Part shown: in pieces, positions 8,547 through 16,830 of the stretch | Position numbering within the stretch: position 1 is the stretch's first letter | How the letters are laid out: every line of letters begins with the position of its first letter | From: CAZIAK01 sp964537035 | GTDB lineage: Bacteria; Planctomycetota; B15-G4 | Length of the DNA stretch: 41,774 nt | NCBI GenBank assembly: GCA_964537035.1 | Contig: CAZIAK010000041.1 | Location: 1-41,774, forward strand | Direction: 5' to 3' | Position numbers and translations under genes: made by a program | The notes under the pieces: generated by a model | Told to the model about the DNA's origin: nothing | Databases searched by the model: none | The model's input: only the letters and a program-made list of their open reading frames with translations

Positions 8547-9302
8547 TCACTCCAGCGCTTCCTTCAGCCGCTTGTGCCCGGACTTGCTCACCGGCACCCG
8601 GCGGCCATCGTGCAACAGGGCCTCATGGCTGTCCTTGCTGAGCGCCTCGATGGCGGACAGTCGGGACAGGTTGAGGATCCACGAGCGGTGCACCCGAACG
8701 AAGAGGGCGGGGTCGAGCCTGCGTTCGAACCCGCTGAGCGTGCCCTGTTTGAGCCAGGAGTCCCCGCCTACGTGCAGGGCCACGTGATCATCCTTCGCCT
8801 GCAGCACGTCCAGGTCGGCGACGGCCAGCACCTCGACGCGGCCGCCGCGACGCACCGCCACACGCCCCATGTACTCCTCCGGGGCGCGCGCCGCGTCATG
8901 CAGGGCGGCGTACTCCCGGGCGTCCACGTGTCGCTGACCAGCCCGGCGCTCGCGCACCTTGTCGAGGGCCCCGTCGAACCGCTGCTGATCGAAGGGCTTG
9001 AGCAGGTAGTCGCAAGCGTGGACCTCGAAGGCGGCCAAGGCAAACTCGTCGTGGGCGGTGACGAAGACGACGAGCGGCGGATCTGGCAGGAGCTCCAGCA
9101 CCTCGAAGCCGTTCAGGCGAGGCATCTGCACGTCGAGGAAGATCAGGTCCGGCGTGAGGGCCTCCACGGCCGCCACCGCCTCGAAGCCGTTGGCGCACTG
9201 GCCCACCACCTCGATGTCCCCGTGGGCTGAGCAGTACTCCACCAACAGCTGGCGGGCCAAGGTCTCGTCGTCCACGACCAAGGCGCGAAGGGGTGTGCTC
9301 AT
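8547..9302 (-). CDS. LytTR-type response regulator
   Basis: A 251-aa transcription regulator. The receiver domain (1 to about 120) has the acidic pair Asp11/Asp12, the phosphoacceptor Asp57 in IFLDVQMP, the TAHDEFA switch region and LKPFD. The C-terminal part (about 145-251) is a LytTR DNA-binding domain, recognisable from the RVHRSWILNL-type segment near residue 210 and the following GRRVPVSKSGHKRLK region. Its ATG overlaps the stop of the sensor kinase gene by four bases (ATGA), so it is the cognate regulator of that kinase. Target promoters cannot be deduced; its own operon and the downstream SGNH gene are natural candidates. Confidence 0.93.
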   Translation of the reverse strand: MSTPLRALVVDDETLARQLLVEYCSAHGDIEVVGQCANGFEAVAAVEALTPDLIFLDVQMPRLNGFEVLELLPDPPLVVFVTAHDEFALAAFEVHACDYLLKPFDQQRFDGALDKVRERRAGQRHVDAREYAALHDAARAPEEYMGRVAVRRGGRVEVLAVADLDVLQAKDDHVALHVGGDSWLKQGTLSGFERRLDPALFVRVHRSWILNLSRLSAIEALSKDSHEALLHDGRRVPVSKSGHKRLKEALE

Positions 9303-10420
9303 GGCCGCCCCCCCTCGAGGTGCAGGCGCAGTTCCACCCTGAAGCGACCGCCCTCGTCGGTCACGGTCAACCCGTTCCCGTCGCCACGCACCCTGCCCAG
9401 CCGCGCTCGGGTGTTGGCCAGGCCCAGTCCCGTTCCCAGCTGTTCGGTCGCGGCGTTTGGGTCGTAGTCGTTCTCCACGGCCAGCACCAGCTCGCTGCCC
9501 TCCCGCCGCGCTGTGAGCGCGAGGGTCATGGCGCCGGTGAGCGACGACAGGCCATGCTTGACCGCGTTCTCTACCAGGGGTTGCAGCAACAGGGGCGGCA
9601 AGAGGGCGTGGTCCAGGTCGGGCCCGATCTCGCGGACCACCTGCAGGCGCTCACCGAAGCGCAGCTCCTCGAGGGCCAGGTAGTCGTCGACCAGCTCGAA
9701 CTCTTCGGTCAGGGTCACCGCCGGCCGATCACCGAGGCGCAGGTTGCGACGCAGAAAGTCCGCCAGGCACACGGTCATGTCCCGGGCCCGGCCGGGTTGC
9801 AAGGTGGTCAGGGCGCTGATCGAGTGCAGCGCGTTGAACAGGAAGTGCGGATGGATCTGCAGTCGCAGCGCCGCCAGCTCGGCCTCACGGGCCAGACGCA
9901 ACGACTCCTCCTGGCGCAGGCTCTGCTCCGCTCCAACCCGCTGGGCTGCCAGCAACGAATGGACCAACAACACGATCAGGTAGGCGATCACCCCGAGCAG
10001 CAACAGCCAGGTGCGATGATTGGACAGCAGTGCCGAGGGCCCACTGTCGGGACCACTGATCGCCCGCACCGCGCCCACTGAGAGAGCAAACCAGATGGCG
10101 CTGCCAGTGATCGCACCGGCGGCATGGGTCAACCAGAGCCGCCTGTCCGGCGCGCTGTGCACAGGGTTCATCTCCGCCGCCCACCAGAACCCTAGACAGA
10201 GAAACGGGAGGGACAGCGCGCAGGGCAGGGCAGCCACGCCCCGGTCGGTCCAGCTCGCAGAGCCGTCCTCGAAGGCCACCAGCAGCAGACCCATCAACGG
10301 CGCCCACGCGACGGCGCAACGACGGAGGGTCAGGGGACCGCTGGAGGACGTGGGTTTCATGGGCGTGGCAAGTGGCGGGGCAGGCGCTCGCTGATGGGGA
10401 AGGGTGAGCGTGACTCCCAT
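9299..10420 (-). CDS. LytS/YehU-type sensor histidine kinase
   Basis: A 373-aa membrane sensor kinase. The N-terminal half has about four hydrophobic segments (between about 35 and 160), then a short coiled region leads to the His_kinase block QIHPHFLFNALHSI, with His192 the expected phosphoacceptor. The ATPase part has LVENAVKHG (N box) and GTGLGLANTR (G box). The start at 10420 shares one base with the stop of the LiaF-like gene (TGATG on the coding strand), so coupling favours it over the internal ATG at 10360. It should phosphorylate the LytTR regulator encoded just downstream. The LiaF-like partner suggests it monitors envelope state. Confidence 0.92.
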   Translation of the reverse strand: MGVTLTLPHQRAPAPPLATPMKPTSSSGPLTLRRCAVAWAPLMGLLLVAFEDGSASWTDRGVAALPCALSLPFLCLGFWWAAEMNPVHSAPDRRLWLTHAAGAITGSAIWFALSVGAVRAISGPDSGPSALLSNHRTWLLLLGVIAYLIVLLVHSLLAAQRVGAEQSLRQEESLRLAREAELAALRLQIHPHFLFNALHSISALTTLQPGRARDMTVCLADFLRRNLRLGDRPAVTLTEEFELVDDYLALEELRFGERLQVVREIGPDLDHALLPPLLLQPLVENAVKHGLSSLTGAMTLALTARREGSELVLAVENDYDPNAATEQLGTGLGLANTRARLGRVRGDGNGLTVTDEGGRFRVELRLHLEGGRP

Positions 10421-11160
10421 CAGCCATTGTTCACATCGAAGCCACCGAACATCGCCACCCCGTTGATATGCAACACGGGATGGGGTCCAGGGCCTTCGGC
10501 ATCAAACACGGTGCTGTTCGAGAAACCTCCGAAGATGGGCAGGCCAGACAGCTCCACGCGCCAGCCCTTGGGCACGTGAATCTCCCCTCCCCCGAAGAGC
10601 GCCAGACACTCGATGGTGAGCTCGCTGGCCTCCGGCTGGCAGTTGGTCAGGTCGAGCTCAAAGCCCCCGAACATGGCAGCGATCCAGCCGCCGGTCAGAT
10701 CCGGCGACGAGACCGTGATGTCCTGACCGCCGAACAGAGCCAGGCCCTTGAGCCGCCGCCCGCTGTGATCCACCTTGCGGATGAACAGCTTGGAGCCGCC
10801 GGTCAGCAAGGCCAGCCCGGCCAGGATCAACAGGGCCGCCACGACCACCGAGGCGTTCAGGTCTTCAGCGCTGAGCACGACCGCGAAGGAATCTTTCGAC
10901 AGCAGGCCCAGGTTGAAGGCCAGGGTCAAAAGGCCAGCCACGAAGAACAGCACGGAGAACAGACGGGCCACGCCAGCCGTGTTGAAGCTGGCCCTGGCGC
11001 CGATCACGATGGGAATGACAGGCCAGAGCTGGGAGAGCTCCACGCCCGCGCCCTCGAGCCAGCCCTGACTGTGGACCAGCACACCGAACCCAGCCAGCAG
11101 CAGGGCGATGCCGAAGATCGAGACGCCTTCCTTGCCAGAGTCGTTGTCGTCCGTGCTCAT
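10420..11160 (-). CDS. LiaF-like membrane protein
   Basis: A 246-aa protein with about four membrane helices in the first 120 residues, then a beta-rich repetitive cytoplasmic domain containing LALFGGQDI, AAMFGGFEL, LALFGGGEI, LPIFGGFSN and VAMFGGFDV. This periodic FGG pattern is characteristic of LiaF / cell-wall-active antibiotic response proteins. In Firmicutes LiaF restrains a kinase that responds to envelope stress. Here it is the first gene of a coupled three-gene operon with a LytS-type kinase and a LytTR regulator, so a similar accessory-sensor role is inferred. A strong GGAGG (11168-11172 region) precedes the ATG. Confidence 0.88.
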   Translation of the reverse strand: MSTDDNDSGKEGVSIFGIALLLAGFGVLVHSQGWLEGAGVELSQLWPVIPIVIGARASFNTAGVARLFSVLFFVAGLLTLAFNLGLLSKDSFAVVLSAEDLNASVVVAALLILAGLALLTGGSKLFIRKVDHSGRRLKGLALFGGQDITVSSPDLTGGWIAAMFGGFELDLTNCQPEASELTIECLALFGGGEIHVPKGWRVELSGLPIFGGFSNSTVFDAEGPGPHPVLHINGVAMFGGFDVNNG

Positions 11161-11183
11161 GCCTTGCCTCCGATGCGCTGACC

Positions 11184-11202
11184 TGGCGGGGACATCCCGC
11201 CG
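11184..11202 (-). terminator. Perfect six-base-pair hairpin in the leader of the LiaF-like operon
   Basis: GGCGGG (11185-11190) pairs with CCCGCC (11196-11201) around a five-base loop. It lies between the stop of the CarboxypepD gene and the ribosome-binding site of the LiaF-like gene. It could end the upstream operon or act as a leader hairpin for the downstream one; no T-tract distinguishes these. Confidence 0.35.
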
Positions 11203-11294
11203 AGGCTCGTGGGAGCAGCATCGCCGCTCTGGTCAGCCTTCGAAAGGGGCCATCGGTGAACGGCGCCTGTGGGTCGGTGAGTGGCGGTTTGCCC

Positions 11295-13316
11295 TCAGCG
11301 CAGCGCCGCCACCGACAGAACGCGCTCGAGGGTCACCTCGAACGCGGGTGGCCGATCGCCCTCGGCAGTCAGATGAGAAGCACCGAGCCGATGGCGTCCA
11401 CCACCGGGGAAGTACCCGGCCGCCGAGACGTAGCAGAGCACCTCGCCGTTCTCCAGCTGGACGAAGCTGGCCGCTCCGTCTGGGCCCGTGATCTTGCGCG
11501 CTTCAAGAGTGCCACTGGCGCCACCCCTGGACACTCGCGGCGGCAGGAACTCGGCTGCGGCTGCTACCAGGTCGCGCTCACGAGTGCTTCCCAGGGCGGC
11601 CCAGGAGAGCACCACGGTGGCCCCTTCAATGGGTTCGCCTGCGTTGTTGCGCACGACCACAGACAGCTGGGGCACTCGCCGCAGCGGGACCTCCAGCGCC
11701 AGCTCGCCCAACGGGACACTGGCAATATCCTCGATGCGCTCGACCTCATAGCCGGGGAAACTCACGACCAGCTCGACGGGCAGACCTTGGGGCGACTCCC
11801 GCGACAGCGTCCACTCGCCATCGGCATCGAGCAGAACCGACAGCCCATTCTCGCCCCCCTTCAAGGACGCGCCGCCCCAGCTCAAGGCGCCCTCGCCCGC
11901 TGAAGTCACGGCGTCACCGGTGGCGCCATCACGAAAGCGCAGCCGAGCCGTCCAATCTTGCAGTCCAGGAATCTCGAGGTCGACCGTGGACGGCGCCATG
12001 GCACGGGTCTCGAAGAACGTTCTTGCTGGCTCGACGAGCGTGACGGGGCCGGGCGCGAACGGCCCGAGGCGAAAACTCCCATCGGCTCGAGTCACAGCCT
12101 GTCTGGGACGAGCCAGGCGCTCACCGATGCGAGAGCCGTCGGCGGCCTCCTCGGCGAAGCCGAAGAGCAGCAGGCCGGACGCCACCTCACCACCTCGATA
12201 GCGGACCGTGCCGTCCAGCCAGACGCCAGGGTGCAGCACGAGCTTGACCTCCACGTCACCCGGATCGTCAACGTGCTGTCCCGCATTGACGGAGACGTCG
12301 TCCTGGGTCCAGAGGCGCAACGGCCCCCGGGAGAGGCCTGTCCACTGAAAGGCGCCGTCGCGGTTGGTGCGGGTGGACACGGTCGCTCCGTCGGCCACGG
12401 CAACCCTCACTTCGCACCCCGACACCGGCAATCCCATCGGGTCCACCACAAGACCGGAGACACGTCGCCCTTGCCCCATGGTCACGGACGCCAGCGTGTC
12501 GACATGAGCACCTCGAATCGCCACGGGCGAGAGCTGCTTCGGCCCAAACCCCTGCAGTCGATAGCTGAGGGTATACAAGCGATCCGGAGGCAGGAGCGGC
12601 AGATAGTACTCACCCTCCACGTTGGACCAGGTCTCGATTCTGCCTCTCGGCAGAGCAGCGCCCGGCGCTGCCACGGCCAGGTCGGCACCCAGCGGAATCA
12701 GGGTGTTCTCCAAGAACGGCGTCAGGGCCACGCTCACCCCGGCGAGACCGTCCCCCTGCTCATCGACGACCGAGCCTCTCAGCCCCGGATGGCGAGACAC
12801 CTCGATGAAAAGCGTGTTCTCACCGGGCTCAAGAGAGACCGTCTGGCTCATCACTTCGGCACCCAAGCTGCCTGCTGTGATGACCGCCGTGCCAGGGAGC
12901 GAGCGAAACGCAGTCTCCCACTTCTCAGCTTCGAACGGGGCCAGCTGTGGGCGCCCGGCAACTTGGCCAGTCGAAGGAGTCATGGTCAGCCCTGCCATGG
13001 GCGGCGGGTCGACTGATGTGCCAGCCGGTAGGCCAACCAGCTGAGCCACGACTGACGATTCAATCGAAGAGGCCATGGGCAGGGCGTCGGCGTGCAGCGG
13101 CCGAGCCCGCGGATCGCTGTCAGGTACGGGCCGCTGCAGCTCAACGCCCTCTGCGGACACCTGGCTCAATCGCGCTGGGTCACTCGGCCCACTGATGGTG
13201 TCCGGCGAAACGAGCAGCTGTCTCGCTGCCCAAAGGACCGTCAAGGCCACAACCGCCAAGGCCAGGTGGAGCCGATTCAACCGCCTCCGTTTCGACGGAC
13301 GCTCTTGACCTGTCAT
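11295..13316 (-). CDS. Membrane-anchored protein with CarboxypepD_reg-like domains
   Basis: A 673-aa protein. A basic N-terminus (KRRRLNR) precedes one membrane helix (about 16-33), placing the rest outside the cytoplasm. Repeated carboxypeptidase-regulatory-like beta-sandwich signatures are visible: LRGSVVDEQGDGLAGVSV, VSGLVVDPMGLPVSGCEV, a weaker LDGTVRYRGGEV copy, and LSVVVRNNAGEPIEGATV near the end. Such domains are structural or binding modules; no catalytic motif was seen. The ATG at 13316 lies one base after the preceding stop, so it was chosen over a longer frame that would overlap the upstream gene. It is the last gene of the operon starting at 14426. Function unknown. Confidence 0.8.
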   Translation of the reverse strand: MTGQERPSKRRRLNRLHLALAVVALTVLWAARQLLVSPDTISGPSDPARLSQVSAEGVELQRPVPDSDPRARPLHADALPMASSIESSVVAQLVGLPAGTSVDPPPMAGLTMTPSTGQVAGRPQLAPFEAEKWETAFRSLPGTAVITAGSLGAEVMSQTVSLEPGENTLFIEVSRHPGLRGSVVDEQGDGLAGVSVALTPFLENTLIPLGADLAVAAPGAALPRGRIETWSNVEGEYYLPLLPPDRLYTLSYRLQGFGPKQLSPVAIRGAHVDTLASVTMGQGRRVSGLVVDPMGLPVSGCEVRVAVADGATVSTRTNRDGAFQWTGLSRGPLRLWTQDDVSVNAGQHVDDPGDVEVKLVLHPGVWLDGTVRYRGGEVASGLLLFGFAEEAADGSRIGERLARPRQAVTRADGSFRLGPFAPGPVTLVEPARTFFETRAMAPSTVDLEIPGLQDWTARLRFRDGATGDAVTSAGEGALSWGGASLKGGENGLSVLLDADGEWTLSRESPQGLPVELVVSFPGYEVERIEDIASVPLGELALEVPLRRVPQLSVVVRNNAGEPIEGATVVLSWAALGSTRERDLVAAAAEFLPPRVSRGGASGTLEARKITGPDGAASFVQLENGEVLCYVSAAGYFPGGGRHRLGASHLTAEGDRPPAFEVTLERVLSVAALR

Positions 13317-13317
13317 G

Positions 13318-14046
13318 TCAGTGAGCCGAGACGAATCCTGGGAGCAAAGCCGCGGAGCCATCAGCCCGCATGACAACCATCACCACGCCTCCGTCGAGCG
13401 GTTTCACCGTGCACCGCAGCGCCACATGCTCGTCAACGAAATCACTGTACTCGATCTCGAGACTGCCTTTCGCGGGGGCCGGAAGGCCAGCGATGACGAA
13501 CTCGATGGGCTCCTCGTTGGCTGACTCGACAGCATAGAAGGTGGCTCGAACACCCTTCTCCTTACGACCGGCGCGCATGGCCATCTTGCCATCGGACGCC
13601 CCCTCCCATGAGACCTCAAAACGCCCCTCCGCGCTGATCTCCAACGCAGCGCTGAGCACTGCATTGCGTTCCACTCCGCCGTCGGCGAGAGACTCTTCCA
13701 AGGCCTTGAGCTGGGCCGTATCGACCCAAGCCTCCGGCGGCAGAGTCGCCGAGACGGGGTGACGATCACTCTCTGCCGGAACCGGAAGCCACGGCGGATC
13801 GCCAGGAACCAGAATCGTCTTGGAGGGATGGGAGATCACCGCATCCGGCCTGAAGAAGCCCGTGAGCTCTATCGGTGTGTCGGAGTAGCCCACCATCTCT
13901 GGGTGGTCGGCTTCGCCCTGGACCTCAGCATGACTGGCGCCCCCCTCCTCAGCCGCTGCGGTCTCTCTGCAGGCTGTCGTTCCCACCGAGAGTGCAATGA
14001 TGAGGAAAAGAGAAACGTCAACCCGAGGCACTGCTTTGGCGATCAC
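13318..14046 (-). CDS. Putative exported lipoprotein of unknown function
   Basis: A 242-aa protein. The GTG at 14046 was chosen because it overlaps the stop of the preceding gene in a GTGA tetranucleotide and directly gives a signal peptide (MIAKAVPRVDVSLFLIIALS) ending in VGTTAC, a weak lipobox with Cys26. The mature part starts with an Ala/Glu-rich linker and contains no motif I recognise; several segments look like beta strands (for instance ALEISAEGRFEVSWEG and EEPIEFVIAGLP). In-frame GTG/TTG codons at 14061, 14058 and 14052 are alternatives. It is the middle gene of a three-gene export operon. A surface or periplasmic role is inferred from the signal only. Confidence 0.75.
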   Translation of the reverse strand: MIAKAVPRVDVSLFLIIALSVGTTACRETAAAEEGGASHAEVQGEADHPEMVGYSDTPIELTGFFRPDAVISHPSKTILVPGDPPWLPVPAESDRHPVSATLPPEAWVDTAQLKALEESLADGGVERNAVLSAALEISAEGRFEVSWEGASDGKMAMRAGRKEKGVRATFYAVESANEEPIEFVIAGLPAPAKGSLEIEYSDFVDEHVALRCTVKPLDGGVVMVVMRADGSAALLPGFVSAH

Positions 14047-14426
14047 TCGCAACTGCACCACTCCTGCGTGTGTGTTTCGCCAGTCTCCGGCGTTGTCCAG
14101 CTCACCGTCTTGGCGATGCAGCTGTCGTCGCAATCCTGCTTGATGCAACGCATTCCCCCAGCAGTGGCGGCACCGATGCAGTCCAGTGCGGATCCGGAGG
14201 GGTTGCATTCACACCAGAGCAAAGATCCCGCTGAAATCAACGTGCACGCCGCGGTGTCATCGCAGCCCCCAGAACAGAACACGTCAATACTGATGAGCTG
14301 TCCCTGCGAGTCATAGTGGAACGTCATGTTGGTCATGCAGTCGGCTGCTATCAGGCCCGTGGCCAGGCACGACAGTATTGCCATAGCTCGTAGACCACCG
14401 CAGAGCGATTCTCTTATCTCACTCAT
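14043..14426 (-). CDS. Small cysteine-rich exported protein
   Basis: A 127-aa protein with a signal peptide (hydrophobic core about 14-27) and a mature chain of about 100 residues that holds twelve cysteines, many in pairs such as CSGGC, CEC and the terminal CSC. This suggests a compact disulfide-bonded domain outside the cytoplasm. I do not recognise the fold. It is the first gene of an operon with a lipoprotein and a CarboxypepD_reg protein, and is preceded by GGGGGAAGG and a near-consensus promoter. The base composition here looks less GC-rich than in the surrounding genes, which could mean recent acquisition; this was judged by eye, not computed. Confidence 0.72.
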   Translation of the reverse strand: MSEIRESLCGGLRAMAILSCLATGLIAADCMTNMTFHYDSQGQLISIDVFCSGGCDDTAACTLISAGSLLWCECNPSGSALDCIGAATAGGMRCIKQDCDDSCIAKTVSWTTPETGETHTQEWCSCE

Positions 14427-14495
14427 GCCTTCCCCCAGTTACATGTTTCCAATTCAATCCCCCGAGAAGCTCCAGAAGCCTCCGTCAGAAATAAT

Positions 14496-14523
14496 ATTAT
14501 CGGAGAAATAGAGAGCCTGTCAA
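14496..14523 (-). promoter_or_regulatory. Near-consensus sigma-70 promoter for the cysteine-rich protein operon
   Basis: On the minus strand a perfect -35 TTGACA (14523-14518) is followed after 16 bases by GATAAT (14501-14496), five of six matches to the -10 consensus. Transcription would start near 14489, leaving a leader of about 60 bases before the ATG at 14426. The surrounding AT-rich patch includes the perfect palindrome ATAATATTAT (14491-14500) and flanking CTCCG/CGGAG arms (14480-14484 and 14501-14505), a possible operator overlapping the -10. Confidence 0.78.
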
Positions 14524-14701
14524 GGCCAGGCCTCATGCGAACGAAGCCATGGGCGCACAACATGACTTCAGACCACTTGGTCGCAAGACGACAGGGTTTG
14601 GCTCGGTTGGCAGACGGCTGCGTGTGGCTCAGTCACCAGCCCCTTCTCGGCTCGGGTTCGTGTTGTGGATGATGCGGGACGACCTCTCCACCGGATGACT
14701 C

Positions 14702-15880
14702 ATGTTTCGAACGCTCTGCGCCCTGCTTGCCCTTGCCACACAGACCATGGCCCAGCCCGTGCCTTCCACCTGGCATGAGCTGCCCCTGCAAGACGGCAGC
14801 ACCCTGTCCTACAAGCTCGGTCTTCCCGACGGGTTCGATGCGACCGAGACCTCTCCCGTTCTTCTCGCCTTGCCCCCCGGCCCCCAGACTCGCGAGATGG
14901 TCGAGGCGTCGTGGGTGCGCTACTGGGCCAGCCAGGCCAGTGAGCGGGGCTGGATCGTGGTCAGCCCCGCCGCGCCAGAGGGGCGCACCTTTTACGACGG
15001 CGCCGAAGCCCTGCTGCCAGAGCTGATCCGCCATGTGCGGGCGACGTACAGCATCGAACACGACCGCCTGCATCTCGCGGGCGTGAGCAACGGCGGGCGC
15101 AGCGCGTTTCGCTTGGCCACCTTGTCTCCCCAAGAATTCCTCTCCCTGACCGTGCTCCCCGGCTACCCGCCGACCGCTGAGGACGAGGCCCGGCTCGACG
15201 TCTTGTCGCAGCTCCCCGTGAGCATGTACGCGGGAGGCGACGACACCCACTGGGTCGAGCGCATGGAGGACACCGCCACCCGCCTGCGCGCTCTCGGCGC
15301 CGACGTCACCACCACGGTGTTCCCCGGAGAAGGCCACACACCGCCGAGCATGGACGGTGACGTGATCATGTTGCGGCTGCAAGAGCTGCGCCGGCTGGCA
15401 GCACAGGCGAGCGCTCCGGCAGGCGAGACCCGCTCGGCGAACAACGGCGAGCCAGCGGTTGCCACGGACGGCACCACCGTCTTCGTCGTCCGCCACGCAG
15501 ACCGGCGAGGACACGACGACGCGCTGACCGATGCCGGTCACGCCCGCGCCCAGGCCCTGGCGCGCATGCTGGAGCCCACTGCCCTCGACGTCATCTACGC
15601 CACGGAGTACGAGCGCACCCAGCAGACCGTCGCGCCCACGGCGAGCGCGCAACAGCTGACGCCGCGGGTGCTCTCCGCGAGATCCGACCTGGCCGCGCAC
15701 CTGCTCAGGGAGCATCCGGGCCAGACGATTCTCGTCGCCGGACACTCCAACACGGTGCCGGCAATCCTCGCAGGCCTGGGGCTGCCCCGGATCAGCGACC
15801 TGTCTGAAAACCAATATGGCGACCTGTTCATCGTCACCATCACCTACGGCGAAGCCCGGCTGCTGCACCTGAAGTACTGA
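14702..15880 (+). CDS. Exported fusion: alpha/beta-hydrolase esterase plus histidine phosphatase
   Basis: A 392-aa protein with a signal peptide (1-17) and two enzyme domains. Residues about 25-235 form an alpha/beta hydrolase of the PHB-depolymerase/predicted esterase kind: nucleophile Ser129 in GVSNGG, acidic residue Asp180 or Asp181, and His212 in GEGHTPP. After a short Ala/Gly/Ser linker, residues about 256-392 form a histidine-phosphatase domain with Arg264-His265 in VVRHADR, an ALTDAGHARA segment, YATEYERTQQT, and the second catalytic His348 in VAGHSNTVP. The RHA(D/E) form is usual for exported members of this family. The reading frame is continuous across both domains, so the fusion looks genuine. 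It probably acts outside the cytoplasm; substrates are unknown. Confidence 0.85.
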   Translation: MFRTLCALLALATQTMAQPVPSTWHELPLQDGSTLSYKLGLPDGFDATETSPVLLALPPGPQTREMVEASWVRYWASQASERGWIVVSPAAPEGRTFYDGAEALLPELIRHVRATYSIEHDRLHLAGVSNGGRSAFRLATLSPQEFLSLTVLPGYPPTAEDEARLDVLSQLPVSMYAGGDDTHWVERMEDTATRLRALGADVTTTVFPGEGHTPPSMDGDVIMLRLQELRRLAAQASAPAGETRSANNGEPAVATDGTTVFVVRHADRRGHDDALTDAGHARAQALARMLEPTALDVIYATEYERTQQTVAPTASAQQLTPRVLSARSDLAAHLLREHPGQTILVAGHSNTVPAILAGLGLPRISDLSENQYGDLFIVTITYGEARLLHLKY

Positions 15881-15956
15881 ACGTCAAGACCAGGCCACAC
15901 CAGCGTTGCTACCATCGCCAGCCGCCTGCCCCCGCCTTCGCCCTCTGGAGAGCCCC

Positions 15957-16757
15957 ATGCCCGTTCGCAACGACTTCAAGCCCGGTCAGTTCTGCTGGAT
16001 CGACATCGCCGCTCACGACCTCCCCGCAGCCGCTGCCTGGTACAGCGAACTCTTCGGCTGGACCGAGGCCCCACAGGAATCCTACGGCGGCCCTCCCTAT
16101 GCGTTCTTCATGAAGGGCGACGCGCCGGCAGCGGCCGGTGGTCAGATGTCCGACGAGATGATGGCCCAGGGCATCCCGCCCATGTGGAACAGCTACGTTC
16201 GGGTGGACGACTGCGTCGCCAGCGAAGCGAAAGCCGCGAGCCTGGGCGCCACCATCACCGTGCCCACCATGGAGGTCCCGGGCCATGGCAAGCTCTGCTT
16301 CCTGCTCGACCCTTCCGGCTCGTCGATCGCCATGTGGCAGGACTTCGGCAACGGTCCGGGCGTCTGCGTCGCCGAACCCGGCAGCCTGTCGTGGAATGAA
16401 CTCATGTGCCGCGACGTCGCGGCCGCCCGGGAGTTCTACGGCCAGCTCTTCGGCTGGGAGTTTCAGGACATGCCCATGGAGGGCGTCAACTACACGGTCA
16501 TCCAGGCAGGTGGCGTAGACACTGGTGGCATGATGCCCATGGACGGCGAGCAGTTCGACGGCGTCCCCAACCACTGGATGGTCTACTTCGCCGTGGGCGA
16601 CTGCGAGGCCACCGCGGCCAGGGTCGCCGAGAGCGGCGGTACGATCATCGTGCCCCCCACCAAGATCCCCGTGGGCAAGTTCAGCGTCCTGCTCGACCCC
16701 CAGGGCGGCGGCTTCTCGGTCATCCAGATGTCGGACGATCCCTGCGAGGCTCCGTGA
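15957..16757 (+). CDS. Two-domain VOC (glyoxalase/bleomycin-resistance fold) protein
   Basis: A 266-aa protein made of two VOC modules. Each half opens with a similar block: FCWIDIAAHDLPAAAAWYSE and SLSWNELMCRDVAAAREFYG, both followed by LFGW. Each ends with a strand pair around LCFLLDPSGSSIAMWQ and FSVLLDPQGGGFSVIQ. This layout matches the CFP-30-like VOC group found in many bacteria. The protein has no signal peptide and is probably cytosolic. The ATG at 15957 is preceded by GGAG at a six-base distance, so it was preferred over upstream in-frame starts. Reaction unknown. Confidence 0.9.
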   Translation: MPVRNDFKPGQFCWIDIAAHDLPAAAAWYSELFGWTEAPQESYGGPPYAFFMKGDAPAAAGGQMSDEMMAQGIPPMWNSYVRVDDCVASEAKAASLGATITVPTMEVPGHGKLCFLLDPSGSSIAMWQDFGNGPGVCVAEPGSLSWNELMCRDVAAAREFYGQLFGWEFQDMPMEGVNYTVIQAGGVDTGGMMPMDGEQFDGVPNHWMVYFAVGDCEATAARVAESGGTIIVPPTKIPVGKFSVLLDPQGGGFSVIQMSDDPCEAP

Positions 16758-16830
16758 CCACGGGGCAGACTACGTACGGCTGCGAGGATGGCCGGGCAAG
16801 TTCGTCACAGCACGTTTTGGAAGAGATCCC

